Source of the DNA: Mesorhizobium sp.
GTDB taxonomy: Bacteria > Pseudomonadota > Alphaproteobacteria > Rhizobiales > Rhizobiaceae
NCBI RefSeq assembly: GCF_004963255.1
Contig: NZ_SUGA01000047.1
Span: 1-43,258 of the forward strand
DNA: 43,258 nucleotides
Reading direction: 5' to 3'
Positions 25,340 to 33,959 of the stretch are shown here, one piece after another (within the stretch, counting starts at the first letter, position 1; every line of letters starts with the position of its first letter). Position numbers and translations under genes: made by a program. The notes under the pieces were generated by a model. It did no database searches and was not told where the DNA came from. It saw nothing but the letters and a program-made list of their open reading frames with translations.

Positions 25340-25444
25340 CTATCGATAGAAAAGCCACAAAAGCACCAGCACCGCGAACACTGCCGGAGAGAGCAGGATT
25401 CCAGCCCGAAAAATGCACATGGCCAGGGAATGCGGCGTGAGCAT
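25340..25444 (-). CDS. Possible very small membrane protein (34 aa)
   Basis: The frame starts MLTPHSLAMCIFRAG and continues as one hydrophobic span (ILLSPAVFAVLVLLWLFY) ending in a single Arg before the stop. It lies between two same-strand short frames with no larger gene overlapping. There is no good ribosome binding site. Such short hydrophobic peptides are common but easy to call by chance, hence the low confidence. Confidence 0.3.
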   Translation of the reverse strand: MLTPHSLAMCIFRAGILLSPAVFAVLVLLWLFYR

Positions 25445-25461
25445 GCCTGGCGGCGCCGGCC

Positions 25462-25599
25462 CTATCGATTGCGCGCGTTGACGGGAAACCGACACGCGGT
25501 TCGAAACGCGCGCAACCGATCCGCTTCAGCATGCGCACGGTTTTGCCGGACCTCGTCGTAGAGCCCGAAAGCGGTCGCCATCAACGTCGCGGCGGTCAT
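25462..25599 (-). CDS. Possible small protein (45 aa) with N-terminal membrane span
   Basis: The frame starts MTAATLMATAFGLYDEVRQN and continues with a charged helix (RAHAEADRLRAFRTACRF) ending in NARNR. A TTG five codons upstream would lengthen the hydrophobic part (LLALAMTAATLMATAFG) into a complete span. No good ribosome binding site is seen. The span-plus-charged-helix layout looks real but is unverified. Confidence 0.3.
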   Translation of the reverse strand: MTAATLMATAFGLYDEVRQNRAHAEADRLRAFRTACRFPVNARNR

Positions 25600-25892
25600 G
25601 GCGAGTGCAAGCAACGGCGATAATCATGAGAGGTCTTCCCGCGTTTCATCAGCCTGGCGGATTCATTAGCGCAGCCCGCGAAGGTGCTGCAGTGACTTTG
25701 GTCACGTGATTTTCAGCGATCGGAATCGCTGAGGAGTGTCGTCCCGACGCTGCCCATCGTCGCCTCGAAATTCTTCGGAACCTAATGCGGGGTGGTTGGT
25801 TAACGCGCGGGTCGGCAATCGCCCTCGGCCTGCATCGGCGCCGTCCGGCGCTGCTTGCTTGCCCAAAAGACGATCATAAGACGGAGAAAGTG

Positions 25893-26135
25893 ATGAACGA
25901 TGTCTGGTTTTCCGAACCGATCGTGATCGATTTCCAGCCAAACGGCCAGCGCAAGGTATCGAGCTGCTTCGAGGCGATGGAATGCCTCGACCAACGTTGG
26001 CCTGGACAGGCGCGCGACGGCGCCTGGCGGTCGGCGAGCCGCGTCTGCCGCGACGCGCTTGACGGCCTGCGCAGCCCGGTGGAAGCCCGCAAGACGCTGC
26101 GCAAGGCGGCCAAGGTCGCAGGCCTGCTGGCGTAG
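25893..26135 (+). CDS. DUF982-like protein
   Basis: The 80-residue product (MNDVWFSEPIVIDFQPNGQ at the start) follows the DUF982 order: a short strand pair, the CFEAMECLDQRWPGQ segment, then a basic helix (WRSASRVCRDALDGLRSP). It is related to the gene at 25063 but clearly diverged. The gap before it (25600-25892) carries no other gene. A strong terminator hairpin follows the stop. Confidence 0.72.
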   Translation: MNDVWFSEPIVIDFQPNGQRKVSSCFEAMECLDQRWPGQARDGAWRSASRVCRDALDGLRSPVEARKTLRKAAKVAGLLA

Positions 26136-26171
26136 CCTCGATTTCCCATGGCGTCCCGTTGGGGCGTCACC

Positions 26172-26207
26172 AAGCCCGTCGCGGTTTCCCATTGCCGCGG
26201 CGGGCTT
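26172..26207 (+). terminator. Terminator after the DUF982-like gene
   Basis: AAGCCCGTCGCGG and CCGCGGCGGGCTT form a 13-bp stem with a single wobble pair and a 10-base loop, followed by CCATTTTC. It is an intrinsic terminator for the DUF982-like gene. Beyond it, to 26446, I see no gene. Confidence 0.8.
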
Positions 26208-26446
26208 CCATTTTCATAGGGGGCGAAATTACGGCCGGCGCATACTGCGGAACGCGTTACAGCACGCATCCCGTGGGGTACATGAAAACGCCGGCCGCTG
26301 GGCTTCGGGGCTGCCTGACGGGTTCAGGCCTTTCCATTTCGGCGAGTCGGGCGCCGGGCCGCAACGCCAGCGCCGGAGCATGGTAAACGCCAGGTTACTA
26401 TCCACAGCGCGTCGCCGATCGAGCCAGCAGGCAGACGACGGCCTTT

Positions 26447-27400
26447 TCAAGCGAAACCGCCAAGCACTTCCGGAAACTGCACGGCCATCGCGCCTTCATC
26501 CGCCTGCCTGGCATAGATCGCGTGCATCCTGCTGCCGTCATATCTGGCCCTGCGGCGCTGCACGTCCTTGCCGAACAGGCCGGCAACCGCGTCGAAGCGC
26601 CGGAGGAAGCGCTTCATCACGCCGCGTTCGAAGGGTATGCGCTGCTCGAAAGGCCTGCCCCAGGGCGTGTCCCTTGCCAGATCCCGCCAGATGCGGAGCG
26701 CTTCCAACTCGACCCCAACCTGATTGCCCCACGGCTTGCCGCCGGCGAAATGCCTGGCCCAGGCTTGCGAGAAGCGCAATTCTCCGAGCGACTGCAGGTT
26801 CCAGTTTGGATGCATCGTCTGCCATTTGCCCTCGAAGACGACATTCAGGGCATTCTGGTCGTTCATGCTTCCGTCAATAGCGGTCTTTCGCGTGCGCTCC
26901 AGCAGCGCATTCTTCCGGACAGCGTTCATATCGAAGACGACGACGCCGGAATTGAAATATGGCGCGCCTGGCGCCAGCTTGAGCTTCTGCCGGTAAGAGG
27001 GCCGGAAATACATGTAGTCGTCGTGAGCGGCGAGCAGCGGGGCGCGCAGCCGCTGCCTGGCAAGGTCATTGATGTCCCGGTTGAAGAGAACGTCGCAGTC
27101 CGTGTATGCGATACGGTCATACGGCTCGAAAACCGGAAGCCGATCGGCGAAAAGCCGAATGTAAGCGGCAATGCTGTAGGTTCCGAAGCGGAAGCCGAAA
27201 TTCGTCATGAAGTCGGCGACATCGACCAGCTCGACCTTGCCTTCCAGCAGATGCCGGGCGACTTCAATATCCGCCTGGCTCGCGCCGGTATAGAGCAGAA
27301 AGCCGTCGATCGGGGTGGAGACCTCCAGTATCCGACGAGCTGTCAGGCAGGCATATGGGAAGTAGCCAGCATCTGTCGCCAGGAAGAAACACGACTTCAT
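26447..27400 (-). CDS. Family 8-type glycosyltransferase
   Basis: The 317-residue protein starts MKSCFFLATDAGYFPYACLT and has the GT8 features: the metal-binding DCD (Asp101, Asp103) in RIAYTDCDVLFNRDI, PYFNSGVVVFDMNAV at 147-161, DQNALNVVF, and HFAGGKPWG. GT8 enzymes move galactose or glucose from UDP-sugars onto lipopolysaccharide or other glycans. It is followed 3' to 5' by nothing on its strand; its upstream neighbour, 21 bp away, is a hexapeptide acetyltransferase, with which it should be co-transcribed. Confidence 0.85.
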   Translation of the reverse strand: MKSCFFLATDAGYFPYACLTARRILEVSTPIDGFLLYTGASQADIEVARHLLEGKVELVDVADFMTNFGFRFGTYSIAAYIRLFADRLPVFEPYDRIAYTDCDVLFNRDINDLARQRLRAPLLAAHDDYMYFRPSYRQKLKLAPGAPYFNSGVVVFDMNAVRKNALLERTRKTAIDGSMNDQNALNVVFEGKWQTMHPNWNLQSLGELRFSQAWARHFAGGKPWGNQVGVELEALRIWRDLARDTPWGRPFEQRIPFERGVMKRFLRRFDAVAGLFGKDVQRRRARYDGSRMHAIYARQADEGAMAVQFPEVLGGFA

Positions 27401-27421
27401 CGTTCCGCTAACCGCCGCCCG

Positions 27422-28003
27422 TCATGTCGTTGCGGTGCCTGCCACAGAATGCCTCTCGATAAAAGTCTCGATCGGGCCGGTAAGCAGACCCGCCTCGTGT
27501 TTGACCTTGTCATCGTCCCAACGCCACCATTGGATGGCGAGCAGCTTTGAAATGACGTCCTGCGAAAAGCGATATCTGATCAGCCTTGCCGGCGAGCCGC
27601 CGACAATCGCGTAGGGCGGCACGTTCTTCGTGACCACCGCCCCTGCCCCGACGACAGCGCCGTCGCCGATCTCGACGCCCGGCAAAATCATGGCGCCGTT
27701 GCCGATCCAGACGTCATTGCCCACGGTGATGCCAGCCGGCTTGCTGTCTTCCGCGATCGGCTCCGGCTGCTTCAGCAGCCGGCTGTAGATCGGAAACGTG
27801 GTAGCGCTCGCGGTCGGATGCTGGCCGGAGCAAATGAAAAGCACCCGACCGGCAATCGAGCAGAAGGCCCCGACCCGCAGCGGGGCCTCCTTTGAGGGAA
27901 ACAGGACCTTTCGCCACGTCACGCCATAGCTGTGGCGGCCAACCGTCACATGTTCCGGCAACTTGGAGCGTGCGTCCTTGAACCATCTGGAAATCGTCGA
28001 CAT
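27422..28003 (-). CDS. CatB-like hexapeptide acetyltransferase
   Basis: The 193-residue product shows the left-handed beta-helix repeats (VGNDVWIGNGAMILPGVEIG, DGAVVGAGAVVTKNVPPYAI, VGGSPARLIRYRF) and the catalytic-loop region CSGQHP of xenobiotic/CatB acetyltransferases. In glycan gene clusters such enzymes O-acetylate sugars using acetyl-CoA. The ATG at 28003 has a GAGG ribosome binding site. It is the first gene of the minus-strand half of the cluster; the plus-strand glycosyltransferases diverge from it over 282 bp. Confidence 0.88.
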   Translation of the reverse strand: MSTISRWFKDARSKLPEHVTVGRHSYGVTWRKVLFPSKEAPLRVGAFCSIAGRVLFICSGQHPTASATTFPIYSRLLKQPEPIAEDSKPAGITVGNDVWIGNGAMILPGVEIGDGAVVGAGAVVTKNVPPYAIVGGSPARLIRYRFSQDVISKLLAIQWWRWDDDKVKHEAGLLTGPIETFIERHSVAGTATT

Positions 28004-28285
28004 CTGCAAACCTCAGCGGCAGCCGTGCAGCGACATAGCCGCTGTTAGATATAACCTACAAGCCCAGGGAACTGGCTCTACGCACCTTGGCCGGTTCGCG
28101 AGACTGTCAGGCGGGAAGGTAGTCCGGCAATGAGACCTCTTGGAATGCAAGTCGCAGTCAGCTAGTGGCAGCGTTGCCAATATCCGGTGGTGGGACTGGC
28201 CGATCGAGAAGATCATGGAGGAAAGGGCTGCGTTCGATTTACCTGCTGAGGAATTCGTAAGGCGATTTGAGAGAACGGGTGAGAC

Positions 28286-29080
28286 ATGAAATGCTTGGTA
28301 ATCAACCTTGATCGATCAACTGACAGGTTGAACCAGGCAACCTCCGAATTCGCGAAGATCGGCATCGCTTTTGAGCGCGTTGCGGCGGTCGATGCGTCCA
28401 GCGAGTCCTCGAATTTTCCTGCCGCTCGCCGCCTCACCAAGCCAGAGATTGCATGCTTTCTCAGCCATCGTAAGTGCTGGCAGATGATCGCAGATGGCGC
28501 CGAGCAATATACCGCAATCTTTGAGGATGACGTGGTTTTCAGGAGCGAAGCCGGACCGTTCCTGTCCGATGACAGTTGGGTCCCGCGCGATGCCGACATC
28601 GTCAAGCTCGAGACGTTCTTCGGTCAGGTCAGATTGGCGCGCCTTGCGTCCATTGGGAACGGCCATTCGATCGGCCGGCTGGTCGGCGAACATCTCGGTA
28701 CGGCCGGCTATGTCATTTCCAAGGCCGCGGCTGAAAAGCTGCTTCAGCGGACAAAGCGCCTGAAGGAACCGGTCGATCTCGCATTGTTCAGCCCGAATTC
28801 GCTGATGTGCGCCCGCAACACGACCTATCAAGTGACACCGGCCCTTTGCGCACAGCACCGTTTTCTTTCGGAACGAAATGCGATGCCGACGATCATCCAA
28901 ACGGCGCCGCATCGCCCCAAAAGCGCAGCCACGAAAGTTCGCGGGGAATTGTCGCGGCTGTTCGCCCATTGCCGAAACGGAACCTTCTGGCGAACCCAGA
29001 GGGTCGATTTGAGTCTGGGCTGGACGCCTGACGCACATCCCGCTGGCCGATCTTCACAAAAGCTAAAGCCCCGAGGTTGA
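28286..29080 (+). CDS. Family 25 glycosyltransferase (LPS type)
   Basis: The 264-residue protein starts MKCLVINLDRSTDRLNQATS and has the GT25 motifs: TKPEIACFLSHRKCWQMIAD and FEDDVVF (80-86, the metal-binding acidic triplet), and later GTAGYVISKAAAEKLL. GT25 enzymes add galactose to lipooligosaccharide. The C-terminal 60 residues are basic and unlike other members. The gene is less GC-rich than average for this window. The next gene, 109 bp on, is another glycosyltransferase. Confidence 0.85.
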   Translation: MKCLVINLDRSTDRLNQATSEFAKIGIAFERVAAVDASSESSNFPAARRLTKPEIACFLSHRKCWQMIADGAEQYTAIFEDDVVFRSEAGPFLSDDSWVPRDADIVKLETFFGQVRLARLASIGNGHSIGRLVGEHLGTAGYVISKAAAEKLLQRTKRLKEPVDLALFSPNSLMCARNTTYQVTPALCAQHRFLSERNAMPTIIQTAPHRPKSAATKVRGELSRLFAHCRNGTFWRTQRVDLSLGWTPDAHPAGRSSQKLKPRG

Positions 29081-29188
29081 CCTAACGTCGCTAGGTCAGC
29101 AAAATTCGAGTTGCTTGATTTCTCGGCGGCTTCGAGCAAAAGGGGCATGCGAAGGCCCGCCGATTGCCGGCCGCCTACGAGAACCAGC

Positions 29189-30115
29189 ATGGCACTCAAA
29201 CTAATTGCCGACGGACTAAGCAAAAATCGATTGGTCATCCAGCTAAAGGCGCTCAGAAACGAGTTCGCCTATAAGGGCTTCGAATATCGAGGGCGTGCGT
29301 CTGGGCGCCAGCTTGCAAAACAGTTGCACGATGCTGGCGTGTCGCGCGTGTGCATAACGGTCGCCTTCAACGTGCCCTGGGTGATCGATGCTTTGACGAA
29401 GGCGTGGGAGATGCATTCGCCAGGGATGACGCTGGTCGTCGTCGACAATTCTACGAAGGCCCAGGCGAGAGCGGCCATCGCACAGATCTGCAAGATGCGG
29501 GGCGTGCCCTACCTTGCCTTGCCGATGCGGGTCGAAAAACACCTGTCGAGATCGCATGGAACGGCGATCACCTGGGCGTTCCACAACATCGTGCGCCATC
29601 TGAAGCCGGAGTTCTTCGGCTTCATCGATCACGACTGCTTCCCGGTCGTGCCGTTCGATATCCCGTCCAAGCTGGCCGGCAAAGCCGTGTATGGCCGCAG
29701 GGCATACGGTACCGAAAATCACGTCTATAAGGCCAAGCCGGACGATCGGCACTGGAATTTGTGGGCAGGCTACTGCTTCTACCGGTTCTCCGCCGTGGCC
29801 GCCTATAAACTGAACTTCGAACCCCGCATAAATCTCGGCCTCGACACCGGCGCAGCCAACTGGGCGATCCTCTATTCGAAACTTGCCGAGGCGGATGTCG
29901 CCGTGGCAGCCGTGGAACAGCGGCCAATGAGGATGGCCGGCGCGGTCGGGCACCACGAGTTCATCGACGGCGCCTTCTTTCACCTCGCCGGCGTGTCCTA
30001 CCCCGAAAGACCGGGCTATCACCATCGAACGGCGGAGCACCGGGAAATGCTCCGGGATTATGTGTGGGACACTTATCTGGGCGGCCCGGCCGGGCAGGCC
30101 GTGAGCGATTTCTGA
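29189..30115 (+). CDS. Glycosyltransferase, GT-A (GT2-like)
   Basis: The 308-residue product has a GT-A fold: VVVDNST at 83-89, then FGFIDHDCFPV at 144-153 with DHD in place of the usual DxD, and a later FHLAGVSYPERPGYHH. It is probably a family 2-type inverting glycosyltransferase for a surface polysaccharide. It starts at MALKLIADG; the ORF extends upstream but lacks a better start. Its two glycosyltransferase neighbours and the acetyltransferase suggest one surface glycan. Confidence 0.78.
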   Translation: MALKLIADGLSKNRLVIQLKALRNEFAYKGFEYRGRASGRQLAKQLHDAGVSRVCITVAFNVPWVIDALTKAWEMHSPGMTLVVVDNSTKAQARAAIAQICKMRGVPYLALPMRVEKHLSRSHGTAITWAFHNIVRHLKPEFFGFIDHDCFPVVPFDIPSKLAGKAVYGRRAYGTENHVYKAKPDDRHWNLWAGYCFYRFSAVAAYKLNFEPRINLGLDTGAANWAILYSKLAEADVAVAAVEQRPMRMAGAVGHHEFIDGAFFHLAGVSYPERPGYHHRTAEHREMLRDYVWDTYLGGPAGQAVSDF

Positions 30116-30175
30116 AGGCCGACCGCCCTCCTTCCAGTCCTTCAGAGCGCGCAGCGACGCTCGGATCTGGTTGTT

Positions 30176-31048
30176 CTAGATACGGTCAGGCGGGCCGGCA
30201 AGTCCAGCAATCGCCTCGTCGATCCCAGTCCTTCCTTGACGTCTTAGCGCATCCGGATCGCGAAAGTCGATCCAGCCTTCGTTGAAGCCGTCGAGCATGC
30301 GCATGCGCATTTGGGGATGGCGCATGCCCTGGTCGCGGAAGATCGTCTCCCAGCGCTCGCGTGGGACGGTGCGTGCCTCGACCTCCCGGCCGAGCGCCTT
30401 GGCAAAGGCGGCGGCGAGCTGGTTCGGCGACACCCTGTGTTGCGCTTCCAGTTCGATCACCCGGTGGCCGCTCCAATCCTCGAGCAAGAGTTCCGCGGCC
30501 GTCCTGCCGACATCGGCGGCCGAGATCATCGCGACCGGCCGATCGAGCGGCTGGAGATAGCTGTCGATCACGCCCTGATCGCGCGCCGAGGCGAGGTCCC
30601 ACTGGGCATTTTCCATGAACCATGCGGCGCGCAGGAACGTCACGGCCACTGGCAGATCTGCGAGCGCCTGTTCCAGCAGGCGCAAGACGTTGAGCAGATT
30701 GGGCTCGGCGGCGTCCGCGCCGATCGTCGACAGCACGACCACCTTGGGCGGCAGCGCCCTGTGCAGTGCCTCGCGGACGACGGCGATCTTCGGCAGCACG
30801 TCCGGGAAATCGGATTCGGAATCATAGACCGGCGGCAAAAGGATGAACGCGCCCTCGACGCCCGAAAGTGCGGCGGCCAGAGGCCCGGGATCGCCAAGAT
30901 CGGCGACAGCGACCTCGCAGCCTTTGGCCAGCCACGGCGCGCCCTTGGCTTCGTCGCGGACAACGGCCCGAACCTTGTGGGCTAATGCCAGCAGCGTTTC
31001 GGCAAGAACCCCGCCGACGCGGCCGGTAATGGCGGTAACTGCGAACAT
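30176..31048 (-). CDS. NmrA-like NAD(P)-binding protein
   Basis: The 290-residue protein begins MFAVTAITGRVGGVLAETLL, a Rossmann GxxGxxG variant of the NmrA/SDR atypical family, and continues with VVVLSTIGADAAEPN and LRAAWFMENAQWD. Such proteins bind NAD(P) and act as redox sensors or quinone/flavone reductases. It is divergent from a LysR regulator over 150 bp, a frequent pairing in which the regulator controls the NmrA gene. Confidence 0.85.
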   Translation of the reverse strand: MFAVTAITGRVGGVLAETLLALAHKVRAVVRDEAKGAPWLAKGCEVAVADLGDPGPLAAALSGVEGAFILLPPVYDSESDFPDVLPKIAVVREALHRALPPKVVVLSTIGADAAEPNLLNVLRLLEQALADLPVAVTFLRAAWFMENAQWDLASARDQGVIDSYLQPLDRPVAMISAADVGRTAAELLLEDWSGHRVIELEAQHRVSPNQLAAAFAKALGREVEARTVPRERWETIFRDQGMRHPQMRMRMLDGFNEGWIDFRDPDALRRQGRTGIDEAIAGLAGPPDRI

Positions 31049-31198
31049 GATCTTTCCTTCGTTTGTGGTGGTTGAACGGGATCACGGCCGGCGGCCACGA
31101 CGGGCCGGCGGTCTCCGGTCGGTCTTTTCACACCCTTTGCTTGCTGATCCCAGCGCCGATATGTCATCATAATCAGGACTCCAGGTTGGGAATGGCGG

Positions 31199-32104
31199 AT
31201 GCCTTATGATGGAAGATTGCTGTCCGGCGTGACGGTGCTGATGGCGGTGGTCGAGGCCGGTTCGATGGCGCGGGCAGCGGACTCGCTCGGCATGACCGCC
31301 TCGGGCGTTGGACGCGCCATCCAGCGTCTGGAAGCCCGCATCGGGGTGCGGCTGCTCGACCGCACGACCCGCACCATGCACCTGACGGACGAAGGGCGGC
31401 GCTTCCACGAGCGGGTCGGTCCTCACCTCGACGGCATCGAGGAGGCGGCGGTCGAGGCCACCGGCGCCACCTCGGTGGTTCGCGGCAGGCTGCGCGTCAA
31501 TGTCGACCCGTTCTTCTCGCAGCTGGTGCTGGCCGGGCACGCGGGCCGGTTCCTGGCGCTCTACCCGGAGCTTCGCCTCGAGCTCATCATGCGAGACGCG
31601 GTGGGCGACCTGGTGGCGGACGGATTCGACCTTGCCCTGCGTTTCGGCGATCCGCCGGCCGGATCATTCACCGCGCGCAAACTGTTCGAGACGCGCATAC
31701 TCACCGTCGCGGCGCCCGCCTATATCGAGCGCCAGGGGCGTCCGCGGCACCCTGCCGACCTGCCCGACCACGACGCCATCGATTTCTGGGACGCCGCGCA
31801 TGGCCGCGCCTATGAGTGGGAATTTCGCCGCGGCAACGAGGCGTTGCCGGTCAGCGTCCAGACCAGGCTGATGACCTCCGACGCGCCGACCATGCTCAAC
31901 GCGTGCCTTGCCGGCGCCGGCATCGCGCAGGTGCTGGAATTCGCCACGCGCGAGCAGGTGCGCGACGGGCAACTGGTCGACCTGTTTCCGGATTGGTCCG
32001 ACGAACTCTTCCCGCTCCACGCGATCTACCCCTCGCGACAATACCGCACCGCCAAGGTGCGGGCATTCGTGGAGTTCGTGATGGAGCTGCTGGTGGGGGT
32101 TTAG
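31199..32104 (+). CDS. LysR family transcriptional regulator (CrgA-like)
   Basis: The 301-residue regulator has the winged helix LLSGVTVLMAVVEAGSMARA, AASGV-type recognition region (GMTASGVGRAIQRLEARIG) and the CrgA/DsdC-type effector domain with LRVNVDPFFSQLVLAGHAG. It is divergent from the NmrA-like gene and likely controls it. It is the last ordinary gene before the accessory island on the right. Confidence 0.88.
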   Translation: MPYDGRLLSGVTVLMAVVEAGSMARAADSLGMTASGVGRAIQRLEARIGVRLLDRTTRTMHLTDEGRRFHERVGPHLDGIEEAAVEATGATSVVRGRLRVNVDPFFSQLVLAGHAGRFLALYPELRLELIMRDAVGDLVADGFDLALRFGDPPAGSFTARKLFETRILTVAAPAYIERQGRPRHPADLPDHDAIDFWDAAHGRAYEWEFRRGNEALPVSVQTRLMTSDAPTMLNACLAGAGIAQVLEFATREQVRDGQLVDLFPDWSDELFPLHAIYPSRQYRTAKVRAFVEFVMELLVGV

Positions 32105-32467
32105 ATCGAGATTCGGCAGGATCTGACAAGACCTTGAATTAATTGGCGATCCCGGCAGGAAACGAACTGTCGGCCCATGCCATTGATTTAACTTCGCTAT
32201 TTTTGACGCCGCCCTTGCCGATACCAAGGATAGTACCATGAGATCAAAATGGTGGCCTCGCATTCGGAAGCCTTGAAAAGCTTTCAGAGCAAGCCTAACT
32301 TGCCGCTTGCCGCCCCTACGCCTCGGCCTCGGCTCGCCCGGTGATACTGACATCACCCGCCGCCCTACGCCCTCGCAATATCGCCCGGCTGAATGATCCA
32401 GACAATTTGAACCGGGCCGACCCATGTCGTCGGCTCCCCTCGATCACTCGCATGTAGGCGCGACATC
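32105..32467. other. Gap at the left edge of the accessory island
   Basis: This 363-bp stretch holds no supported gene and no tRNA that I can recognise. It separates ordinary chromosomal genes from the phage-like island. An attachment site may lie here, but without the right island end (outside the window) no direct repeat can be tested. Confidence 0.4.
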
Positions 32468-32677
32468 ATGAACGACAGCCACGAAGCTAAATCGCATTTC
32501 CGGGCGGAGTTCCTCCGCCCCAAGCAGGCCGCCAAAATCCTCGGAATTGGACTGACGAGCCTCTATCAGCTCATGGGCGACGGCACCCTGCGGAGCACGC
32601 GCGTCCTCGGCGCGCGGCTGATCCCCCGCGACGACATCGAGGCGTTCGTCGCCAAGCTCAAGAGCGAGGCGGCGTAG
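32468..32677 (+). CDS. AlpA/excisionase-type HTH protein
   Basis: The 69-residue product contains FLRPKQAAKILGIGLTSLYQL, a MerR-like helix-turn-helix of the excisionase/AlpA family, followed by RSTRVLGARLIPRDDIEAFV. Such proteins switch integrase direction or activate satellite genes. The next gene starts 2 bp after its stop, so they are co-transcribed. No integrase gene is in the window. Confidence 0.8.
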   Translation: MNDSHEAKSHFRAEFLRPKQAAKILGIGLTSLYQLMGDGTLRSTRVLGARLIPRDDIEAFVAKLKSEAA

Positions 32678-32679
32678 GC

Positions 32680-32958
32680 ATGAGCGTCGTCCCCATCCCC
32701 ACCACCCGCCGCATGCGCGCCTGGCTCGATCGTGAGGCCCTCCGCATCGTAGCCGGCGTGCGGGCGGCAAGCGTCGCGAATGTCGTTGATCCTACTTGGC
32801 GCGGCCACATGCTGGCTGGCGTCGATCGCGACGCCGCTGAGGCCGATTGCGCGGAAGTCCACTCCTATCTGATGGCCCGGATTGCCCAAATCCGAGAGCT
32901 TCTCAGCGAGCCGGCGATCCCTGTGAACAACGGCCCGTCCAACAGGCAGCGCGCATGA
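32680..32958 (+). CDS. Hypothetical protein of the island (92 aa)
   Basis: The product starts MSVVPIPTTRRMRAWLDREA and is helical with no recognised domain. Its stop overlaps the start of the next gene (ATGA), so both are translated in a coupled way with the excisionase-type gene. A cytoplasmic role is likely; the function is unknown. Confidence 0.6.
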   Translation: MSVVPIPTTRRMRAWLDREALRIVAGVRAASVANVVDPTWRGHMLAGVDRDAAEADCAEVHSYLMARIAQIRELLSEPAIPVNNGPSNRQRA

Positions 32959-33839
32959 CCGGGCCGGCAAACACGGCGGCGCTGTTCGAAAATAACGACG
33001 CGAGCTCTGCTCCCAAGCCGCGTGTATCGAGAGCAGAGCGGCGGCTGATGGAAATCCAGCGCGCACTCAAGCGTGCGTTGATCCGCGAGCGCAATGTCCT
33101 CGCCGCTGTGGAAATCGCGGCAAACGCAATCTTCGAGATCGGCCGGCTCCGCAAAATCCGGAACTTCGATCCCTTCGAACGCCTGCGAAAGTGGTGCGAG
33201 CGGCGGGGTCTCAAAGTCAGCTCTACGGCCCTCACGGCGATCACCGAAAAGTGGCGCGATGCCGGCTATCTGATGAGTGTCGAGGACGTTGGCGCACTGT
33301 TGTCCCTTACACCCAAACAGCGGGTTGAAAACCAACTGTGGACGCTTGGGGCGCGAGGTGAAACAGCACAGCAGAGGCGCGAACGAAAGGAACAGCGGCA
33401 AGCGGACGCCAGGGCGAAAAAGCGAAAGGCTGATCGCGAACGGGTGTCAGCAGCGCGGCGCGCCGAGGGCGCGCAGCCGAGAGCTCAATTTGAAGCGAGA
33501 AGCACGGCGGAATTCTGCCGCAAGCACGGCATCAGCCGGGACAGCTTTGAAAGCGCTCGAAAAAGAGGGCGACTTGAAGCGTTCTTGCAGAAGAGAGGCA
33601 TAAGCGAAACGCCTCCACGAAATGCACAAACGTCCGTCGCGGTAGAGAGTATATACTCCAGCGCGACGCACCTTGGTGCATCGGCCATTTCGCTGGGCGG
33701 GCGGCCCCATGGCCGGCCCACCGCCATGTTCGCCTATCCCGACAGCGTTCGTCGCGCGCACCTTGCAACGATGCTGGACCGAGCTGCTAATGCGCTCGCT
33801 GCCGCACCGCGACGAACTCGCCCGCGAGCCACCACATGA
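32955..33839 (+). CDS. Basic coiled-coil/HTH hypothetical protein (294 aa)
   Basis: The protein starts MTGPANTAALFENND and has an Arg/Lys-rich first half, a coiled coil of QRRERKEQRQADARAKKRKA type (about 143-170), and a possible DNA-binding helix pair (TAEFCRKHGISRDSFESARK). I cannot name a family. Position directly after an excisionase and a small gene, before a terminase small subunit, would fit a replication or regulatory protein of a mobile element. That is inference. Confidence 0.55.
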   Translation: MTGPANTAALFENNDASSAPKPRVSRAERRLMEIQRALKRALIRERNVLAAVEIAANAIFEIGRLRKIRNFDPFERLRKWCERRGLKVSSTALTAITEKWRDAGYLMSVEDVGALLSLTPKQRVENQLWTLGARGETAQQRRERKEQRQADARAKKRKADRERVSAARRAEGAQPRAQFEARSTAEFCRKHGISRDSFESARKRGRLEAFLQKRGISETPPRNAQTSVAVESIYSSATHLGASAISLGGRPHGRPTAMFAYPDSVRRAHLATMLDRAANALAAAPRRTRPRATT

Positions 33840-33959
33840 GCCCCCGCCGGCCAAAGGATTTTTACCCCTCCCCCTCCCTCTGCGGGCGCGCGGCCCCCGG
33901 AACGCGAGGATGTTTCGGCTCACCGTTTTTCCGTTGCGCTTCGCTCAAGGACACGTGAA

